8,972 nucleotides of DNA from Parcubacteria group bacterium SW_4_49_11 (GCA_003021915.1 PXOY01000006.1:1-8972); one strand, 5' to 3'. Positions 1 through 6,610 are shown, numbered from the stretch's first letter. Program-made: numbers and translations. Notes: generated by a model from the letters alone, not told the origin.

Positions 1-421
1 AGGTATCGACTGACTCGACTGGCGAGTCGTCGTATTTTACAGTCTCCGGCTGACTCTTCTTGTGAGAACCGGTAGGGGAAGTATCAGCTGACGATGCGCG
101 TGGGCGTGGCTTCACGGACGAAGAAAGTTCTTCTACGGTTACTTGAATGAGGTACGCAAGAAGCATATAAATAATAAGCGCGAACAGAGCGGAGAACTCA
201 ATCACAAAACCGTTCGCCACTTCCGGCGTGGGAAACATACCTTCAAAGGGGGTCAGGAGCGGGGCGCTCGTGCTATAGACCCATTCCACAAAGGGAGCGC
301 TTGTACTGGCCCCGAACAATTTGAGGATAAACCGCAATCCCACAAACACGCTTACAAGACCCAAAACAATTTCCGTAAACGCTCGAATGAGGGTGGGTAA
401 ATTGATTGTAACGTCTTGCAT
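1..421 (-). CDS. yggT: YggT-family membrane protein, partial (C-terminus off the left edge)
   Basis: An open frame of 140 codons without a stop runs from ATG at 421 to the left edge, so the 3' end is missing. The protein has two hydrophobic segments, about residues 11-36 and 72-93, joined by a loop with APFVEWVYSTSAPLLTPFEG at residues 42-61. This helix, S/P-rich loop with P-F, helix plan is what YggT proteins (PF02325) show; their role is poorly defined, and some members are linked to cell division or osmotic tolerance. After helix 2 comes a hydrophilic Ser/Pro/Lys-rich tail from about residue 97, longer than in minimal YggT proteins. A GGAGG lies only 3 nt before the ATG (minus strand), closer than usual. 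It starts 32 nt after the upstream minus-strand membrane gene and is probably cotranscribed with it. Family call fairly sure; function not known. Confidence 0.8.
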   Translation of the reverse strand, partial: MQDVTINLPTLIRAFTEIVLGLVSVFVGLRFILKLFGASTSAPFVEWVYSTSAPLLTPFEGMFPTPEVANGFVIEFSALFALIIYMLLAYLIQVTVEELSSSVKPRPRASSADTSPTGSHKKSQPETVKYDDSPVESVDT

Positions 422-453
422 ACGCCTCCGTCGTTAGCTCTTTGCGATGTCAG

Positions 454-828
454 TTAGAATTTGAATTGCTCTGCGTACTTGCCAATCAGAGGGAGTTCTT
501 TTCGCATACCTTGAGCGGCATTGAGAATACCCATAACTAAACACACCAGTCCGAATACCTGAAGAACAAAAATTGCTAACCAACCTATAATGGGTATAAA
601 CGCGAGTACCGGCGTTGCGATAGCACAAATAACGCCATATATCAGAAGTACAAGTCCCTGTTTGGCGTGGAACATGACAAACTCGTCATCTTTGTATTCG
701 GTCAACAGCGGGATAAAGAAGAGAATCGGGATTGTCGCCACCACTGCCATTCCCGTATTCTGTGAGGTATCTGGAGTAGGGGATTCTTGCTCTGGTTGAT
801 GCTGTTGTTCTTGGTTGGGTTCGGTCAT
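454..828 (-). CDS. DUF4870/Tic20-like small membrane protein
   Basis: 124 aa. The first 25 residues are hydrophilic and Gln/Glu/Pro-rich. Three hydrophobic stretches follow at about residues 27-44, 58-77 and 80-103. Between the first two lies the polar turn with FHAKQG (53-58), the signature seen in DUF4870 and Tic20-like proteins, and the tail after residue 106 (QGMRKELPLIGKYAEQF) also fits that group. These are small integral membrane proteins whose function in bacteria is not established. The ATG at 828 lacks a clear SD, and a promoter sits just upstream (861-890). The YggT-like gene follows 32 nt downstream on the same strand, suggesting a two-gene membrane-protein operon. Confidence 0.82.
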   Translation of the reverse strand: MTEPNQEQQHQPEQESPTPDTSQNTGMAVVATIPILFFIPLLTEYKDDEFVMFHAKQGLVLLIYGVICAIATPVLAFIPIIGWLAIFVLQVFGLVCLVMGILNAAQGMRKELPLIGKYAEQFKF

Positions 829-860
829 AGGATAAAAATATTATGCACTTACTTAATTGT

Positions 861-890
861 ATTATAGTACATCAAACGGCACGTTTGCAA
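861..890 (-). promoter_or_regulatory. Predicted sigma-70 promoter for the minus-strand membrane operon
   Basis: On the minus strand there is a perfect TATAAT (866 to 861), and 18 bp upstream a TTGCAA (890 to 885) as -35. Transcription would start about 25 nt before the ATG at 828. It points away from the tRNA gene, so the two units are divergent. Visible match only. Confidence 0.6.
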
Positions 891-939
891 AGACACGGAG
901 AGCCACCGTACAGAAGGTGGGTCCAGTACCCTGTTTGTA

Positions 940-968
940 TTGCGAAAACACATCATGTGTAGTATCCT
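940..968 (+). promoter_or_regulatory. Possible promoter for tRNA-Ala
   Basis: TTGCGA (940-945) and TATCCT (963-968) are separated by 17 bp, each matching four of six consensus bases. The predicted start lies about 7 nt before the mature tRNA 5' end at 982, which fits a tRNA promoter. Weak by sequence alone. Confidence 0.4.
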
Positions 969-981
969 AGGAAAACACGTG

Positions 982-1054
982 GGGCCATTGGCGCAGCTGG
1001 TAGCGCGTCCCCATGGCATGGGGAAGGTCGTCGGTTCGAGTCCGACATGGTCCA
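982..1054 (+). tRNA. tRNA-Ala (anticodon GGC)
   Basis: A complete 73-nt cloverleaf can be drawn. The acceptor stem is 982-988 with 1047-1053, and contains G3-U70 (984 with 1051), the alanine identity pair. The D stem GCGC/GCGC is at 991-994 and 1003-1006. The anticodon stem is 1008-1012 with 1020-1024, with loop ATGGCAT (1013-1019) and anticodon GGC at 1015-1017. The T stem is 1030-1034 with 1042-1046 around TTCGAGT, and the discriminator is A1054. CCA is not encoded, since CTT follows, so it must be added enzymatically. It reads GCC and GCU codons. Confidence 0.96.
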
Positions 1055-1064
1055 CTTCGTAAAA

Positions 1065-1093
1065 TTGCATCCTAAGCCTCTCTAAGATATACT
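1065..1093 (+). promoter_or_regulatory. Predicted promoter of the folA operon
   Basis: TATACT (1088-1093) is a 5/6 match to the -10 element, with TTGCAT (1065-1070) 17 bp upstream. The start would be near 1100, giving a leader of about 20 nt before the ATG at 1121. It lies directly after the tRNA, so tRNA read-through could also feed the operon. Confidence 0.5.
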
Positions 1094-1120
1094 AAACGCA
1101 AATCCGTAAATGTTTGAACT

Positions 1121-1336
1121 ATGCCAAACCTCAAAAGCTGGTCCTACGAAGACGTCTACACGTACGTGAACGAAGTATTGGAACAAAACCAAATCAGCGT
1201 ACCCGATTATCAATTGGAGCGGGTGGTGGCTGACGTGCAGCAAGAAGTATTACCGGTCTCCACGCCTGACCAGTACGAGGCGAAAATTATTGAAGTAGCC
1301 AACGAATACTTGGGTAGTCAGGCGGAAATGATGTAA
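1121..1336 (+). CDS. Small acidic helical protein of unknown function
   Basis: 71 aa, not recognised. It has no signal peptide and no membrane segment. Residues about 8-24 and 30-66 are rich in Glu, Gln, Val, Ala and Tyr and look mostly helical, and the C-terminus ends in two methionines. A promoter with a good -10 precedes it and no clear SD is seen before ATG 1121. It is the first gene of a tight plus-strand run: the next gene begins 4 nt after its stop, then dihydrofolate reductase. This linkage suggests a real gene; the sequence does not show a role. Confidence 0.7.
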   Translation: MPNLKSWSYEDVYTYVNEVLEQNQISVPDYQLERVVADVQQEVLPVSTPDQYEAKIIEVANEYLGSQAEMM

Positions 1337-1340
1337 ATGT

Positions 1341-1559
1341 ATGCGCGTACAGTATGTTCAACAGATGTCGCAGGGTAACGGAAAACGGTCTCCGTTGCAA
1401 CCGAATCCGCGATGGTTGATTATCGCCGCGATTATTTGCGCGGTTATCGCGGGACTGATCGCTTTGCTCGCTCCGGCGGTGGTAGTGTTATTCGGTGTGT
1501 TAAGTGGTGTGTTCGTTGTGTGGGGGGTAGGCCTCTGGATTCTGAATGTATTTCGTTAA
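1341..1559 (+). CDS. Small two-helix membrane protein of unknown function
   Basis: 72 aa. A basic, polar N-terminus of about 24 residues is followed by a continuous hydrophobic region, about residues 25-70, which can form two membrane helices with a turn near A43-P45. Only a few residues follow (NVFR). ATG 1341 is 4 nt after the previous stop. An in-frame ATG at 1365 (residue 9) would give 64 aa and keep both helices, and no SD decides between them. It sits between the acidic 71-aa gene and folA, in an apparent operon. Not assigned to a named family. Confidence 0.7.
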   Translation: MRVQYVQQMSQGNGKRSPLQPNPRWLIIAAIICAVIAGLIALLAPAVVVLFGVLSGVFVVWGVGLWILNVFR

Positions 1560-1568
1560 GTATTTTCT

Positions 1569-2057
1569 ATGTTTCAAGATAGTCGCATTAGTCTTATCGC
1601 AGCAGTCGCGAATAACAACGTGATCGGGTATCGGGGCTCAATGCCCTGGGATTTACCCGAAGATTTACAGCGTTTTAAGACGCTCACCCTATATCATCCT
1701 ATAGTAATGGGCCAAAAAACGTATGAGTCAATTGGGCGCGTGCTGCCTAAGCGTCACAATATTATCGTCACACACGACTCAGATTGGGAGGGACCGGCCG
1801 AGGCTACCGTCACGCATTCGATTGAGGAAGCGTTACGCGTTGGTGCCGAAGAATCCGAAGAGGTGTTTGTCATTGGCGGAGGCGAAATTTATCGGCAAGC
1901 GATCGAGTACGCCGATCGGCTGTATCTGACCCGTATTTACGCTGATTTTTCCGGCGACACGTACTTTCCCGATTACTCCGAATTCTATTATGTCGTCGAG
2001 AATGAGCCGCATCAAACGTCGGAATTCTCGTACGAATTTTTGACCTTAGAAAGATAA
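1569..2057 (+). CDS. folA: Dihydrofolate reductase
   Basis: 162 aa, the usual length of bacterial DHFR. The enzyme reduces dihydrofolate to tetrahydrofolate with NADPH, supplying thymidylate, purine and methionine synthesis in the cytoplasm. Family marks visible in order: ISLIAAVANNNVIG (7-20), MPWDLPEDL (25-33) with the catalytic acid D32 (equivalent to E. coli D27), VMGQKTYESIGRVLP (46-60) for NADPH binding, VIGGGEIY (101-108), and GDTYFPDY near residue 130. It is intact. The start is 9 nt after the preceding stop, without an SD, and the FMN reductase gene follows 11 nt after its stop, so translation is probably coupled within the operon. Confidence 0.97.
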   Translation: MFQDSRISLIAAVANNNVIGYRGSMPWDLPEDLQRFKTLTLYHPIVMGQKTYESIGRVLPKRHNIIVTHDSDWEGPAEATVTHSIEEALRVGAEESEEVFVIGGGEIYRQAIEYADRLYLTRIYADFSGDTYFPDYSEFYYVVENEPHQTSEFSYEFLTLER

Positions 2058-2068
2058 CAAAACACACT

Positions 2069-2620
2069 ATGTCTGATCTCTTCATTCCCGTCATCCAAGG
2101 AACCACTCGTCCCAAGCGCAACTCGATAGACGCCGCGCGTTACCTTACTGAGCTCGGGCAAACGCTGGAGGGAGTAGACACCCAGCTGGTTGATCCCAAA
2201 GACTTTGATCTGCCGTTGGATGGCAACAACGACGAAGTAAAAGATTCCAGGTATACTGAACTTACGGCTCAAGCGGACGCCTTTTTTATGGTTATTCCGG
2301 AATACAATCACAGCTTCCCGGGCACCTTGAAGCGTATGCTTGATAGCGAACTAAAAAACTATCGGCATAAACCGGCAGCGATGGCCGGAGTCTCGGCCGG
2401 ACCGTGGGGTGGCACACGCGGAATAGAATCACTTGTACCGGTCTTGCGGGAGATGGGAATGGTCGCCAGTTCGGTGGATGCACTTTTTCCGTTTATTACC
2501 AAGGCTTTTGATGAAGAGGGGAATCCCACCGATGATGCTACGCGCCAACGAGTGGAAAAAGCCTATACCGAGTTGATATGGCTGGCTCGGAGCTTGCAAT
2601 GGGGGCGTGAGAATCTCTAA
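2069..2620 (+). CDS. NAD(P)H-dependent FMN reductase-like flavoprotein
   Basis: 183 aa, matching the NADPH-dependent FMN reductase family (PF03358; flavodoxin-like fold; SsuE, ArsH, YieF relatives). The phosphate-binding loop is GTTRPKRNS (11-19). The flavin-contact motif PEYNHSFPGTLKRMLD is at 77-92, and KPAAMAGVSAGPWGGTRG is at 101-118. These enzymes pass electrons from NAD(P)H through FMN to flavins, quinones or other acceptors; the substrate cannot be told from sequence. It is the last gene of the 1121-2620 operon. Its position near a superoxide dismutase and two flavin-dependent photolyases makes a role in redox defence or reduced-flavin supply plausible, which is inference. Confidence 0.92.
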   Translation: MSDLFIPVIQGTTRPKRNSIDAARYLTELGQTLEGVDTQLVDPKDFDLPLDGNNDEVKDSRYTELTAQADAFFMVIPEYNHSFPGTLKRMLDSELKNYRHKPAAMAGVSAGPWGGTRGIESLVPVLREMGMVASSVDALFPFITKAFDEEGNPTDDATRQRVEKAYTELIWLARSLQWGRENL

Positions 2621-2624
2621 CGAT

Positions 2625-2653
2625 TTGCTCTGCCCAGTCAGGTGTGCTACTCT
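2625..2653 (+). promoter_or_regulatory. Possible promoter for superoxide dismutase
   Basis: TTGCTC (2625-2630), 17 bp, then TACTCT (2648-2653) preceded by TG one base away (2645-2646), an extended -10 arrangement. The hexamers match poorly, so the TGn motif carries the call. The next gene starts at 2684. Confidence 0.35.
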
Positions 2654-2683
2654 ACGAATAGAAAACAAAGGTAACTATTTTGT

Positions 2684-3274
2684 ATGTACTACGACGAGCA
2701 ATCTTTCAACATCCCCGAACTCGAAGGTATCTCTCAAGAACAAATCGACGTTCATTTGAAACTATATTCCGGCTACGTCACAAACACCAACTATCTCTTG
2801 GAAAAAATCGCCGAGCTCAGTGAAGATCCGGATAACAACAAAATCCTCATGGACGAGCTCCAACGACGGCTCGGATTCGAATTTGACGGTATGCGCCTGC
2901 ATGAATACTATTTCGAACAACTGGAAGACGGCGCGCAAGAACCGGATTCAAACAGCGCGTTTATAGAGGCTCTCACCGAACAATATGGCGGATTTGAAAG
3001 CTGGCTTGAAGACTTTAAGCGTGTGAGTGGTCTGCGCGGAATCGGCTGGACGATTACCTACTACGACCCCAAAGCCGGGTACTTCCACAACGCCTGGGTG
3101 AGTGACCACGAACTCGGTCATTTGGCCGGTCTGCCCGTTGTGTTCAATATGGACATGTGGGAACATGCCTTCATGGTGGACTATCTGCCATCCGAGAAAG
3201 GTCAGTACAAAGACGCCTATATCGGCAACGTCAACTGGAGTGTAGTAGAGGAGCGTTTTGAGCAGGTGTCTTAA
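2684..3274 (+). CDS. sod: Superoxide dismutase, Fe/Mn family
   Basis: 196 aa, full length. It converts superoxide to oxygen and hydrogen peroxide in the cytoplasm; no signal peptide is seen. The four metal ligands are present: H24, H73 (in LHEYYF), D157 and H161 (in DMWEHAFMVDY, the family signature). Y31 in GYVTNTN matches the conserved active-site tyrosine. Differences from the E. coli type: the first helix reads HLKLYSGYV and lacks the KHH pair (E. coli H30/H31) plus one residue, and the segment with the Gln that tunes Fe or Mn in classical enzymes reads SDHELGH (140-146). Metal preference cannot be assigned. A weak AAAGG lies 12 nt upstream of the ATG. Confidence 0.95.
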   Translation: MYYDEQSFNIPELEGISQEQIDVHLKLYSGYVTNTNYLLEKIAELSEDPDNNKILMDELQRRLGFEFDGMRLHEYYFEQLEDGAQEPDSNSAFIEALTEQYGGFESWLEDFKRVSGLRGIGWTITYYDPKAGYFHNAWVSDHELGHLAGLPVVFNMDMWEHAFMVDYLPSEKGQYKDAYIGNVNWSVVEERFEQVS

Positions 3275-3310
3275 AACATTGCAAACGCACGATTGACTGC
3301 AAGCTTTCGG

Positions 3311-3353
3311 ATTGCCTCGTACGTACACCATGCCTGAAAGGCAATCGACGAGG
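3311..3353 (+). other. Overlapping inverted repeats after sod
   Basis: ATTGCCT (3311-3317) can pair with AGGCAAT (3339-3345), while the overlapping CCTCGT (3315-3320) can pair with ACGAGG (3348-3353). A small inner hairpin TGCCT-gaa-AGGCA lies at 3331-3343. The pairings exclude each other. Only a poor T stretch follows (TTTCCTT), so this is at best a weak terminator for sod. It could also be a protein site upstream of the photolyase promoter. Confidence 0.4.
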
Positions 3354-3358
3354 TTTCC

Positions 3359-3387
3359 TTGTCTCAAATAAGGCAACATGATACAGT
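3359..3387 (+). promoter_or_regulatory. Predicted promoter of the photolyase operon
   Basis: TTGTCT (3359-3364), 17 bp, then TACAGT (3382-3387) with an upstream TG at 3379-3380 (extended -10). Both hexamers match 4/6. The transcript would start near 3394 and give a 36-nt leader to the small membrane gene at 3430. Confidence 0.5.
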
Positions 3388-3429
3388 ACTTTCAGAGGCA
3401 CTCTCCTCCTACTAGCTAACGAAGATAGT

Positions 3430-3633
3430 ATGTTCAAAGGATTACAACGCAAGTTTCCGGAGCAACAAGACTTCATTGCCAAGTTCGCGATCGCGGCCAA
3501 AATCATTGCCACCTACGCGACAATCGCAGTGGTAACCGCTGTGGTTCTTATCCAGATTATTGGTTGGGCCCTCTCGCGATTCGTGTTTTCTTATTTCACG
3601 CAATCCGCGCTTCAGGGCGGCGGTTTGCAATAA
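3430..3633 (+). CDS. 67-aa single-span membrane protein in the photolyase operon
   Basis: 67 aa, not recognised. A basic amphipathic N-terminus (MFKGLQRKFPEQQDF) precedes a hydrophobic run at about residues 17-54, enough for one long or two short membrane helices. The tail is short, polar and glycine-rich. Its stop is only 3 nt before the ATG of the photolyase at 3637, and a promoter lies just upstream, so it is almost certainly cotranscribed and probably translationally coupled with it. The SD is weak at best. Whether it works with the photolyase (for example by membrane tethering) or is only a passenger cannot be told. Confidence 0.75.
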   Translation: MFKGLQRKFPEQQDFIAKFAIAAKIIATYATIAVVTAVVLIQIIGWALSRFVFSYFTQSALQGGGLQ

Positions 3634-3636
3634 CCT

Positions 3637-5160
3637 ATGGCACAAACGCGCGTATGGATTTTGGGAGATCAGTTGTACTGGTGGTATGACTGGTCTCCTT
3701 CTTTATTTGACCCCGAGAAAGGCGACGATGTGCGGGTGCTTATGTGGGAGGCTCCGCAGTTTTTCCGACGGCGGATGTACCATCGGCAAAAACTGACCTA
3801 TATTTTCGCTGCCATGCGGCGATTCGCGACGTGGCTATCCGAAGAGCGAGGCCTGCCCGTGGATTATTATCGGTGTACCGACCCCCAAGCGGATCGCTCG
3901 GTGGCGGACATGCTTGATACCCTGGCTGAGGAAGGGACGCAGAAACTGGTGATGTTTGAGCCCGCGAGTAAGGAAGGCGAGCTTTTCAAAGACGTACGAA
4001 AGCATCCGGACCTTGAGCTTGAGGTGCGTGAGACCGGAAACTTTTTGACTTCGGACACGCTCAGTAACGAGCACTTTGCCGATCGGTCAAGCTTCCGGTT
4101 CTTGCCCTTTTATAAAGATCAACGTCGAAGGCTCAATCTCCTTTTAACTCCGGAAGGCGGTCCGCAGGGAGGCTCCTGGAGTTTGGATGAAGAAAACCGC
4201 TCGTCGTTTGATGAGGACGTGGAGATCCCCGAGCGTGCGGCATGTCATACGCCCGGGGACGAAGAAATTATCGCCGAGGTGCAAAACGATATCTCAACGT
4301 TAGAGCTCGGAATCGGCGAGTCCGCTCCTATGTGGTATCCCATCAGCCCCGAAGCCGCGCGGGCGTGGCTCCGGGAGTTTTTAGAGGCACGCCTTGCCAA
4401 GTTCGGTACGTATCAGGACGCGGTTAAACCCGGAGAAGCATTTGGGTTTCACGCGGTTATCTCTCCCATCTTGAATGTCGGCATTTTGCATCCGCGCGAG
4501 ATTATGGAAACGGCCGACGCGTATTATCAGAAGCACACAGACCGCGTTTCTCTCAATCAGATTGAGGGATTTCAGCGCCAGGTGATCGGTTGGCGAGAAT
4601 ACGTGAAAGGCGTGTATGACCACTTCGGCGACAAACAGCGTACCATGAACGCGTTGGAGTGTACGCGTTCTCTGCCCCGGGCGTTTTGGACGGGGGAGAC
4701 CGGACTGGCGCCCGTGGACGAGTGTATCGGACGGCTTTTACGTCTGGGGTATCTTCATCACATTGAGCGGTTGATGATCATGGGCAATATTATGCTTTTG
4801 TGTGAAATTCACCCGGATGAGGTGTACGAGTGGTTCATGAGTCTGTTTGTGGACGCGTACGACTGGGTAATGGTGCCGAATGTGTATGGTATGAGTCAGT
4901 TCGCGGACGGCGGCGCGATGATGACCAAGCCGTACGTCTCGTCTTCCAACTATCTTCTCAAAATGACCGAGTTCGAGGATGACGGCTACTGGTCGAAAGT
5001 GTGGGACGCGCTCTTCTGGGAATTTATTCGCGCGCGTCGGGAGTATCTTTCGCACAACGCGCGCATGGGCCTGATGGTGAACCTCTATGACAAGAAGTCC
5101 GAAGAAGATAAGAGTTCGTACAAGCGGGTAAAGGAAGAGTTTTTAGAACACCTGTGCTAG
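3637..5160 (+). CDS. Cryptochrome/photolyase, FeS-BCP (PhrB/DPRP) family, without cluster cysteines
   Basis: 507 aa, the size of Agrobacterium PhrB. The family (PF04244) contains FAD-dependent bacterial (6-4) photolyases and cryptochromes, usually with a lumazine antenna and a 4Fe-4S cluster. Visible marks: LGDQL (9-13), GGSWSLDEENR (178-188), FGFHAVISPILNVGILHP (269-286), EGFQRQVIGWREYVKGVY (310-327), WTGETGL (351-357), GYLHHIERLMIMGN (371-384) with the His pair H374/H375 implicated in (6-4) repair, and VPNVYGMSQFADGGAMMTKPY (413-433). PhrB binds its cluster with C350, C438, C441 and C454. Here the segment 443-460 (MTEF...DALF) has no cysteine and is shorter, and the only nearby cysteine, C363, is about four residues out of register. 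All cysteines are C80, C203, C342, C363, C389 and C507. A cluster is therefore unlikely. The start is 3 nt after the small membrane gene, and the class II photolyase follows 9 nt later. Confidence 0.93.
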   Translation: MAQTRVWILGDQLYWWYDWSPSLFDPEKGDDVRVLMWEAPQFFRRRMYHRQKLTYIFAAMRRFATWLSEERGLPVDYYRCTDPQADRSVADMLDTLAEEGTQKLVMFEPASKEGELFKDVRKHPDLELEVRETGNFLTSDTLSNEHFADRSSFRFLPFYKDQRRRLNLLLTPEGGPQGGSWSLDEENRSSFDEDVEIPERAACHTPGDEEIIAEVQNDISTLELGIGESAPMWYPISPEAARAWLREFLEARLAKFGTYQDAVKPGEAFGFHAVISPILNVGILHPREIMETADAYYQKHTDRVSLNQIEGFQRQVIGWREYVKGVYDHFGDKQRTMNALECTRSLPRAFWTGETGLAPVDECIGRLLRLGYLHHIERLMIMGNIMLLCEIHPDEVYEWFMSLFVDAYDWVMVPNVYGMSQFADGGAMMTKPYVSSSNYLLKMTEFEDDGYWSKVWDALFWEFIRARREYLSHNARMGLMVNLYDKKSEEDKSSYKRVKEEFLEHLC

Positions 5161-5169
5161 AATGTATCT

Positions 5170-6464
5170 ATGAATGTCAAACGACGACGAATTTTACAAA
5201 CAGGAGATTTTAACGGGAGTGCCGTGCTCTATTGGATGAGCCGGGACCAACGCGCGCACGATAACTGGGCACTGGCGTACGCACAAGAAAAGGCTCTGGA
5301 GTATGAAGTGCCGCTGATCGTGGTGTTTTGTCTGCAGTCCGAATTTTTGGAAGCCGGACAGCGACAGTTTGGGTTCATGCTCCGCGGTCTTGCCGAGCTT
5401 TCAGAGACGTTAGCCGAGTATCACATTCCCTTTCTCCTCAGAGAAGGTGCGCCGGAAGAAGTTTTGCCGGCCGTGATGCCCGCGCACAACGTTGGCCTCC
5501 TGGTCTCGGATTTTTCGCCTTTGCGCATTGCAAAGGAGTGGAACACGCGCGTGACGGAAGCAGTTGACGTTCCCGTTCATGAAGTGGACGCGCACAATAT
5601 CGTGCCGAGTTTTTGGAGGACTTGCCTGAGCTGAAAACGCATCCGTACCCTGCGAAAGCGGAGTCGAGCAAGGTTGCGCCGGATCCATTATTAACAAGTG
5701 TAAACCCTCAAACGGGGGTACCCGAAGTCGAGTGGATTACGCCCGGAGAACAGGCGGCTCATACCCAAATGTGGTACTTTATTGAAGGTTCGCTGACCGA
5801 TTACGAGGAAGATCGGAATGACCCCAATAATCACGCGTTATCAGATCTTTCACCGTACTATCATTTTGGGCAGTTAGCCGCCCACAGGGTGGCGTTGGAA
5901 ATTGATTCGCGCCCCGGCACCCGAACCGAAGACAAGAACGCGTACTTGGAAGAGTTAATCGTACGCAAAGAACTCTCGGATAATTTTTGCTTTTATGAAC
6001 CGCAGTACGATTCGTTTGAAGGGTTTCCCGACTGGGCGAAGCAGACCCTTAACGAACACCGCGACGATAAACGCGAGCATCTGTATACGCCCCACGAATT
6101 TGAAGAAGCCCGCACGCACGATGATTTATGGAACGCCGCGCAGATGGAAATGGTGAAATACGGCAAAATGCACGGCTTTATGCGTATGTATTGGGCTAAA
6201 AAGATTTTGGAATGGACCGAATCACCTGAAGAGGCGCTTGAGATCGGTATTTGGCTGAACGATACATACGAGCTGGACGGCAGAGACCCCAACGGCTACG
6301 TCGGCGTCGCCTGGAGCGTGGGCGGCGTACACGACCGCGCCTGGCCCGAGCGTGACGTGTATGGCAAGGTTCGCTACATGAATTACAACGGATGTAAGCG
6401 CAAGTTTGATGTTAACGGGTATATTACATCGATCCTTGGAGAGAAGAATCCGCATCTATTGTGA
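5170..6464 (+). pseudogene. phr: Class II CPD photolyase, frameshifted with an internal deletion
   Basis: The N-terminal part (5170 to stop at 5634) encodes the class II antenna-domain start, with VLYWMSRDQRAHDNWALAYA near residue 19 and VDAHNIVP at 139-146. It then goes out of frame. The C-terminal part is in the -1 frame (about 5604-6464) and carries [82 protein letters not shown], and [13 protein letters not shown] near the end, so the FAD and DNA-binding half is intact. In the family roughly two dozen residues, including a basic segment with RPKI, separate HNIVP from the FLE stretch; here they are absent. The junction has TTTTT at 5610-5614, where one more T would restore the frame but not the lost segment. 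The enzyme would use FAD and blue light to split cyclobutane pyrimidine dimers. This copy looks inactive unless the frameshift is a sequencing error and the shorter form folds. Confidence 0.9.
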
Positions 6465-6475
6465 ATGAGAACTTT

Positions 6476-6536
6476 GATATACAGTGGATACATGCGCCTG
6501 ACGGCGCGATATATGTGCTCTTCGAGCACGATATAC
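6476..6536 (+). repeat. GATATA-spaced hairpin string
   Basis: GATATAC (6476-6482), then hairpin GCGCC-TGAC-GGCGC (6494-6507), GATATA (6508-6513), hairpin GTGCTC-TTC-GAGCAC (6515-6529), and GATATAC (6530-6536). A degenerate GTGGATAC lies at 6485-6492. The hairpin stems differ in sequence while the spacer is kept, so structure and spacer seem to be what is conserved. It begins 12 nt after the photolyase stop. There is no T tract, so it is not a standard terminator. Confidence 0.75.
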
Positions 6537-6582
6537 GGTTGTTGATTAGTAGCAAGTTTAAGAGAAGTCGGAAGCCTGAAAA

Positions 6583-6610
6583 AGTAGCACGTAGCAGGTA
6601 GCGAGTAGCA
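6583..6610 (+). repeat. Heptamer tandem array, GTAGCNN x4
   Basis: Four contiguous 7-nt units: GTAGCAC, GTAGCAG, GTAGCGA, GTAGCAA. A further GTAGCAA at 6548-6554 is exactly 35 nt (five units) upstream and in phase, hinting that the array was once longer. Confidence 0.85.

Noticed and set aside
143..400. Plus-strand 85-codon frame
   Set aside because: It is the shadow of the minus-strand YggT-family gene, has a low-complexity basic composition and no family resemblance.
903..920. CCACC/GGTGG inverted repeat near the tRNA
   Set aside because: A 5-bp stem without a T tract on either strand; no function can be supported.
849..1070. Minus-strand 73-codon frame
   Set aside because: It lies antisense to the tRNA-Ala gene and reads the typical false peptide of tRNA complements (VGLEPTTFPMPWGRATSCANGP).
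5604..5620. Programmed -1 ribosomal frameshift site in the class II photolyase
   Set aside because: There is no canonical X XXY YYZ heptamer in the zero frame, and frameshifting would not replace the missing residues. Simple TTT slippage remains only a weak possibility.
6462..6464. TGA recoding (glycine code of some Patescibacteria)
   Set aside because: TGA ends the class II photolyase exactly where the family ends, and no conserved gene here contains an in-frame TGA at a glycine position. The TGA at 5634 lies after the frameshift.
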